Notes under the pieces: model-generated
What the model was told of the DNA's origin: nothing
Seen by the model: only the letters and a program-made list of their open reading frames with translations
The model's database searches: none
Part shown: piece by piece, positions 4,498 to 8,125 of the stretch
Layout: the number at the start of each line of letters is the position of its first letter
Numbering within the stretch: position 1 is the first letter of the stretch
Position numbers and translations under genes: made by a program
Source: Candidatus Colimonas fimequi
GTDB lineage: Bacteria > Bacillota > Clostridia > Peptostreptococcales > Anaerovoracaceae
Assembly (NCBI GenBank): GCA_018065295.1
Contig: JAGHTQ010000239.1
Location: 1 to 8,125 of the forward strand
Length of the DNA stretch: 8,125 nucleotides
Direction: 5' to 3'

Positions 4498-5862
4498 CTA
4501 AATTATCTCACCCTTCATACCATCAGCAACGACCTCGCTAAGACGAACATCCACGAATGTGTTCTCAAAATCGGCGAATGATGCGCCTGATGGCAAGTTA
4601 ACATAAACCTTAATATAGTTATCTGAATAGCCATTCATTACCTGGCCATCAGCATCTAATTCCTCTATGAGCACGCGAGCGACCTGACCCAGGTTGCCAG
4701 CGGCGAAGTCTTTAGCGCAAGCCTTTGCAAGGGTTTGGAGCCTGTCGCTGCGTTCGTTCTTGATCTGCGGAGCCACATGACCGCCCATCTGTGCGGCCTT
4801 AGTGAATGGACGCTTGGAATATTTGAACACGTGAGTACGAACGAACTGAGCCTTCTCTACCAGTGCGCAGCTATCAAGGAAGTCAGCTTCCTTCTCCCCT
4901 GGGAATCCAACGATGATATCAGTTGAGATACCGTAGAGAGGATCGAATTCGCGGAGCACACGAACGATCTCCATGTACTGCTGCAGATCATATGGTCTGT
5001 TCATGGCTTCCAGAACGCTGTCACTTCCGCTCTGTGCAGAGAGATGAACGTGGTGACACAGCTTGTCATACTTCATCAGTCTCTTAACGTACTCAGCGCT
5101 AACAACGGCTGGCTCAAGGGAGCTGAGACGGATACGGAAGTCACCATCAAGCTCATTAAGTGCGGCAATAGCCTTCTCAATACCGTACATACCGATACCG
5201 TCAAGTTCACCGGCATAGTCGCGAGCTGGCACTTTGCCACCCACTTCATCAAGGCCATACAGGGCCGTATTAATGCCTGTAAGCACGATTTCCTTATAGC
5301 CTGAAGCAATTAACTGACGAGCCTCTTCAACGATCTGAGAAAGGTCTCTGCTCCTTATTTTGCCACGAGCATAAGGAATAACACAGTAAGAACAGAAACG
5401 ATTGCAGCCTTCCTGAATCTTAATGTAGGCGCGGGTACGGTTCTCCGCACCAGAAACGAAACCCATATCCTCGTATGAATCCAGTTCCTCGAAACCCTTC
5501 ACGTGCACCTGCTTGATGCCGTCCTCCATGAATTTATCTACATATGATGGAATCTCACACTTTGATGCAGTGCCAGTTACGATATCAACGCCCTCAACAG
5601 CAGCAACGTCGTCTGGTCTGACCTGGGAGTAGCAGCCAGCTACTACGACTACGCTGTCAGGGTTCTGCTTTTTCATTTTGCGAACAAATTGACGTGACTT
5701 CTTGTCAGCCATGGCAGTAACCGTACACGTATTCACCACGTAAACATCAGCCATATCTTTCTCGTCGACGATCTCGTGGCCTTTAGCACGGAAGTCGCGG
5801 ATCATGGCTTCAGTCTCATATTGATTAACTTTGCACCCTAAAGTGTGAAATGCGATTTTCAT
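4498..5862 (-). CDS. mtaB: tRNA t6A37 methylthiotransferase MtaB
   Basis: 454 aa, a normal length for the MiaB/MtaB radical-SAM methylthiotransferases. The N-terminal domain has the three cluster ligands Cys10 (TLGCKVNQYE), Cys46 (VVNTCTVT) and Cys77 (VAGCYSQ). The radical-SAM CxxxCxxC is Cys153, Cys157 and Cys160 in EGCNRFCSYCVIPYARG. A TRAM-like segment ends the protein (about 390-450). TLGCKVNQYE points to the MtaB/YqeV subgroup, which adds a methylthio group to C2 of N6-threonylcarbamoyladenosine 37, improving decoding of ANN codons, rather than to MiaB. One atypical stretch is residues about 205-230 (EVGGKVPARDYAGELDGIGM), a modest insertion after LTGINTALYG. The gene has its own promoter (5906-5933) and a weak AAAGGA site about 13 nt before the ATG; ylmH follows. 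Confidence 0.93.
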   Translation of the reverse strand: MKIAFHTLGCKVNQYETEAMIRDFRAKGHEIVDEKDMADVYVVNTCTVTAMADKKSRQFVRKMKKQNPDSVVVVAGCYSQVRPDDVAAVEGVDIVTGTASKCEIPSYVDKFMEDGIKQVHVKGFEELDSYEDMGFVSGAENRTRAYIKIQEGCNRFCSYCVIPYARGKIRSRDLSQIVEEARQLIASGYKEIVLTGINTALYGLDEVGGKVPARDYAGELDGIGMYGIEKAIAALNELDGDFRIRLSSLEPAVVSAEYVKRLMKYDKLCHHVHLSAQSGSDSVLEAMNRPYDLQQYMEIVRVLREFDPLYGISTDIIVGFPGEKEADFLDSCALVEKAQFVRTHVFKYSKRPFTKAAQMGGHVAPQIKNERSDRLQTLAKACAKDFAAGNLGQVARVLIEELDADGQVMNGYSDNYIKVYVNLPSGASFADFENTFVDVRLSEVVADGMKGEII

Positions 5863-5905
5863 TTGTTATCTTGAGTCCTTTCAAATTCCTACTATAACAG
5901 TAGAC

Positions 5906-5933
5906 AGTATAACACAAAAGAAGAGACTGCCAA
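5906..5933 (-). promoter_or_regulatory. Promoter of mtaB-ylmH, -35 inside the upstream terminator
   Basis: The minus strand has TTGGCA (5928-5933, 5 of 6), 16 bp, TATACT (5906-5911, 5 of 6). The -35 lies in the loop and 3' arm of the preceding gene's terminator. A second -10-like TATAGT (5891-5896) lies 15 bp closer to the gene. Confidence 0.65.
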
Positions 5934-5943
5934 AGCAGTCTCT
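5911..5943 (-). terminator. Terminator of the cysteine hydrolase gene
   Basis: On the minus strand AGAGACTGC, a TTTG loop, GCAGTCTCT, then TCTTTTGTGTT. The stem is 9 bp and perfect, and it begins 26 bp after the stop codon at 5970. Confidence 0.85.
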
Positions 5944-5969
5944 CCATATTACACCATTTGAATTATAAA

Positions 5970-6512
5970 TTAAAATCTAGCGATCAGATCGTCAACCTTG
6001 CAGATTTCTCCACCGTAAGTTTCCTTGAAGTACTTAAGACCGTTCAGGTAATCTTCTTCAGTGAATGAATCAGTTGTTTCTTCTGGAATAACAAGGTCGA
6101 AACCGTACTGATAAGCATCTGCGCCAGTGTGTCTGCAGCACATATGAGCGTGAAGACCAGTGATAACGCAAGTGTCAACACCCAGGTCTCTGAGCAGAAT
6201 GTTCAGGTCTGTGCCGAAGAAACCGCTGTAGTGTCTCTTAGGAACTACATAGTCCTTGTCGCAAACGTTCAGTTCAGGAATAACCTGTGCGCCTTCAGTA
6301 CCAACGATAGCGTGGTCGCCCCAGAATTCCAGTTCCTTGTCAACGCCCTGAATGTGAGCATCGTTTGAGAAAATTACAGGAACGCCCTTCTCTCTAGCAG
6401 CGTCGCAAAGCTTAGCTACTGCAGGAACGATAGCCTTACCTCTGTCGCAAGCCAGTGCGCCAGTAACGAAATCGTTTAACATATCTACCACGATAACTGC
6501 ATATTTAGCCAT
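5970..6512 (-). CDS. Isochorismatase-fold cysteine hydrolase, nicotinamidase-like
   Basis: 180 aa, usual for the family. The catalytic triad is visible: Asp10 (VVDMLNDF), Lys92 (VPKRHYSGFFGTDL) and Cys125 (GLHAHMCCRHTGADA). Asp51, His53 (SNDAH) and His67 (WGDH) match the metal ligands of nicotinamidases, which hydrolyse nicotinamide to nicotinate and ammonia in NAD salvage; isochorismatases lack this metal site. The region around the nucleophile departs from the usual GVxTxxCVxxTA: Thr is replaced by Ala122 and a second Cys follows, so another amide substrate is possible and I give no gene symbol. GGGGAGGA lies just upstream of the ATG. It is monocistronic, with its own promoter and terminator on either side. 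Confidence 0.85.
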   Translation of the reverse strand: MAKYAVIVVDMLNDFVTGALACDRGKAIVPAVAKLCDAAREKGVPVIFSNDAHIQGVDKELEFWGDHAIVGTEGAQVIPELNVCDKDYVVPKRHYSGFFGTDLNILLRDLGVDTCVITGLHAHMCCRHTGADAYQYGFDLVIPEETTDSFTEEDYLNGLKYFKETYGGEICKVDDLIARF

Positions 6513-6562
6513 TTCTTGTCCTCCCCAAATTGTTGGAAATTGGAAATAATTACTTTAACTGA

Positions 6563-6590
6563 ATTATATAGCAAAATGGATAGGTGTCAA
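6563..6590 (-). promoter_or_regulatory. Promoter of the cysteine hydrolase, -35 at the tip of a palindrome
   Basis: The minus strand reads TTGACA (6585-6590), 16 bp, TATAAT (6563-6568): both hexamers are perfect. The -35 includes the central two bases of the 28-bp palindrome at 6576-6603. Confidence 0.8.
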
Positions 6591-6603
6591 GACACCTATC
6601 CAT
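6571..6603 (-). terminator. Terminator of the dehydrogenase gene; 28-bp perfect palindrome
   Basis: ATGGATAGGTGTC (6576-6588) and its exact complement (6591-6603) surround a 2-base centre, so in RNA the inner GUCUUGAC would open as the loop. On the minus strand ATTTTGC follows, a short U-run. The stem is unusually long and the tail weak. The same DNA could serve as an operator for the next promoter. Confidence 0.7.
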
Positions 6604-6628
6604 ACATTTCACTATACAATCACCAATT

Positions 6629-7540
6629 CTACACAATTCTAATCAGGGCGCCGCCCTCAAGGAATGAATTAATGTTATCCATTACTACGCGCAAAATAGT
6701 CCCGCGGGCTTCCGCCGGTGAGAATCCTATATGCGGAGTAATAATAACGTTCGGAATGCTAAAGAGCTCGCTGCTCTTAGTCGCTGGCTCTTCAGCCATA
6801 ACGTCCAGGCCCACGCCGTAGAGCTTGCCCCTCTTAAGAGCGTTGATCAAAGCCGCCTCGTCTACAAGACCGCCACGTGAAGTGTTGATGAGAATGGCAC
6901 CATCCTTCATCTGGCTGATGAACTCTTCGTTAACCATCTTCGCGTTCTCCGCAGTCAGTGGACAGTGAAGTGACACAACGTCTGACTTAATAGCAGCCTC
7001 AGGGTCCTGACTGTAGATATTTACAGTCATACCGAAGGCACGAGCGATCTCCGCCACCCTTTTGCCAATGTTGCCGTAGCCAACGATACCGATACTCTTA
7101 CCGGCAAGCAAAATCTGACGGTGCACGCCGTAAGCGCTATGACGGCTTGAAACCCACTGACGGTTTCTAACCATATCGCAAAGAGCGTCCGCCTTATTTG
7201 TAACCTCAAGAAGGAGCGCGAATGCCAGCTGTGAAACAGCGTCTGCTGAATATGCCGGAACATTTGTAACGGCGATGCCCTTCTCCTTAGCATACTCTAA
7301 GTCGATGTTGTTATAGCCAGTAGCTGCGCAGCAGATAAGCTTAAGATTAGGAGCAGCATCCATAGCCGCCTTATCCATTACGAACTTATCCACCATAACG
7401 ATGTCAGCATCAGCAATACGTTCTCTTCCTTCTTCTGGAGTTGAATTGCGATGATTCTTGAAAAAGCCCAATTCCTTGAACGCATCCCATTTCAGATCCC
7501 CAGGATTAACATATTCACAGTCCAAAAAAACTATTCTCAT
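6629..7540 (-). CDS. D-isomer-specific 2-hydroxyacid dehydrogenase, shortened cofactor domain
   Basis: 303 aa. The family landmarks are GYGNIG (residues 154-159) for the dinucleotide, HCPLT (192-196), NTSRGG with catalytic Arg222, GLDVMAEEP with catalytic Glu251, and ITPHIG with His270. Such enzymes reduce 2-oxoacids (glyoxylate, hydroxypyruvate, pyruvate) to D-2-hydroxyacids. Two oddities: the Asp that normally ends strand beta-2 and favours NAD is Ser177 (IYSQ), which may allow NADP; and only about ten residues separate it from SDVVSLHC, where relatives usually have some 20-25 more, so a strand-helix segment seems lost. The frame is open throughout and all catalytic residues remain, so I treat it as functional. 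The start ATG has AAGGGTG about 7 nt upstream. It is 19 bp behind rsmE, probably co-transcribed. The substrate is unknown. Confidence 0.88.
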   Translation of the reverse strand: MRIVFLDCEYVNPGDLKWDAFKELGFFKNHRNSTPEEGRERIADADIVMVDKFVMDKAAMDAAPNLKLICCAATGYNNIDLEYAKEKGIAVTNVPAYSADAVSQLAFALLLEVTNKADALCDMVRNRQWVSSRHSAYGVHRQILLAGKSIGIVGYGNIGKRVAEIARAFGMTVNIYSQDPEAAIKSDVVSLHCPLTAENAKMVNEEFISQMKDGAILINTSRGGLVDEAALINALKRGKLYGVGLDVMAEEPATKSSELFSIPNVIITPHIGFSPAEARGTILRVVMDNINSFLEGGALIRIV

Positions 7541-7559
7541 AACTACACACCCTTTATCC

Positions 7560-8125
7560 CTATAATTCTAATTCATACATAATCATTGCAAGAGCCGCCA
7601 TGCCTGCAGTCTCTGTACGAAGAGTAGTTCTTCCAAGTGATACAGACAGTCCCCCAGCTTCTACAATGTCACTTGCTTCCTCGTCGCTGAAGCCACCTTC
7701 AGGTCCGATAATAACTGCCACGCGAAGGCCTGCTGCCATTTCCCCGTTAGCCTGTGCCTGTGCCACCCCTCTCAGTTCGTCCTTAATAGTAGTTCCCTTC
7801 TCGTTCTCATATGGGAACAGAACAAGATCGAAGTCTTCAAGATCCTCAAGCATCTGCATCATCTTAATTGGCTCTTCAACCTGCGGAATCACCCCGCGCT
7901 TGCACTGCTTAACAGCCTCCGCCGCGATCTTATTCAGACGCTGCACCTTCTTGCTGTAGTTGCCCTTATCTACAACAACCGTACGCGCCATGAACACCGG
8001 CTGAATAGTGTCTACGCCAAGTTCAACAGTTTTCTGAACGATAGTCTCGAATTTGCTACCCTTTGGCACGCCCTGAAAAAGGGTCACGCGAGTCTCCGGC
8101 TCCGCCGAAAAGCTCTGCTTATCAA
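7560..8125 (-). CDS. rsmE: 16S rRNA (uracil-1498-N3)-methyltransferase RsmE, 5' end missing
   Basis: The gene runs off the window at 8125; stop TAG is at 7560-7562. The reading frame stays open above the GTG at 8087, and the residues encoded there (DKQSFSAEPETR) lead directly into the family block VTLFQGVPKGSKFETIVQKT, so that GTG is an internal Val. About 188 residues are visible of a usual 240-250; the N-terminal PUA-like domain is mostly outside. The SPOUT methyltransferase knot is present: IGPEGGFSDEEA for S-adenosylmethionine binding, then SLGRTTLRTETAG near the C-terminus. RsmE methylates N3 of U1498 in the 30S decoding region. In Clostridia it normally sits between prmA and mtaB; here two genes separate it from mtaB. 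Confidence 0.95.
   Translation of the reverse strand, partial: DKQSFSAEPETRVTLFQGVPKGSKFETIVQKTVELGVDTIQPVFMARTVVVDKGNYSKKVQRLNKIAAEAVKQCKRGVIPQVEEPIKMMQMLEDLEDFDLVLFPYENEKGTTIKDELRGVAQAQANGEMAAGLRVAVIIGPEGGFSDEEASDIVEAGGLSVSLGRTTLRTETAGMAALAMIMYELEL

Noticed and set aside
7560..8087. rsmE starting at the GTG at 8087
   Set aside because: The frame stays open to the window edge and the upstream residues continue into the conserved RsmE segment; the GTG is an internal Val codon.

Overview
The window reads as chromosomal DNA of an anaerobic Firmicute, most likely class Clostridia. The reasons are the protein set, strong AGGAGG-type ribosome binding sites, consensus sigma-A promoters, and a gene order that is common in Clostridia (rsmE, mtaB, HIT protein, rpsU, yqeY). 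I cannot name the genus. Every gene I can support lies on the minus strand, so transcription runs from high to low coordinates.

In transcription order: an incomplete rsmE (16S rRNA m3U1498 methyltransferase) enters at 8125 and is followed after 19 bp by a D-2-hydroxyacid dehydrogenase (7540-6629) whose nucleotide-binding domain looks shortened. A 13-bp-stem terminator follows; its centre also carries the -35 box of the next promoter. Next is an isochorismatase-fold cysteine hydrolase with nicotinamidase-like metal ligands (6512-5970), then a second terminator that overlaps a promoter. This leads into mtaB (tRNA ms2t6A37 methylthiotransferase), which has ylmH/rqcP2 (S4-domain ribosome-quality-control protein) 3 bp behind it.

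From 3711 to 3215 there is about 500 bp with no convincing protein gene. It is not featureless. It holds eight copies of a GGGAGA-centred box in strictly alternating orientation, arranged as a roughly 302-bp imperfect palindrome about position 3502.5. The boxes match across the axis, with 12-bp and 11-bp perfect pairs, while the spacers between them agree in length but not in sequence. This is the part of the window I would look at first.

Below it lies the HIT / rpsU / yqeY group. HIT has a full-consensus promoter, and rpsU has its own promoter sharing a CGGCGAG block at the same spacer position. rpsU (59 aa) encodes ribosomal protein S21; yqeY starts at a TTG and ends in a strong terminator. 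The last unit is a separately promoted bicistron: a 70-aa AbrB/MazE-type DNA-binding protein whose stop codon overlaps (TAATG) the start of a 524-aa secreted CHAP-domain protein with four SH3b repeats and Thr-rich linkers.

Functionally, most of the window serves translation (rRNA and tRNA modification, ribosomal protein S21, stalled-ribosome rescue, and YqeY, which resembles a tRNA-amidotransferase domain), with two metabolic enzymes inserted. The AbrB-CHAP pair is a cell-wall module appended after yqeY.
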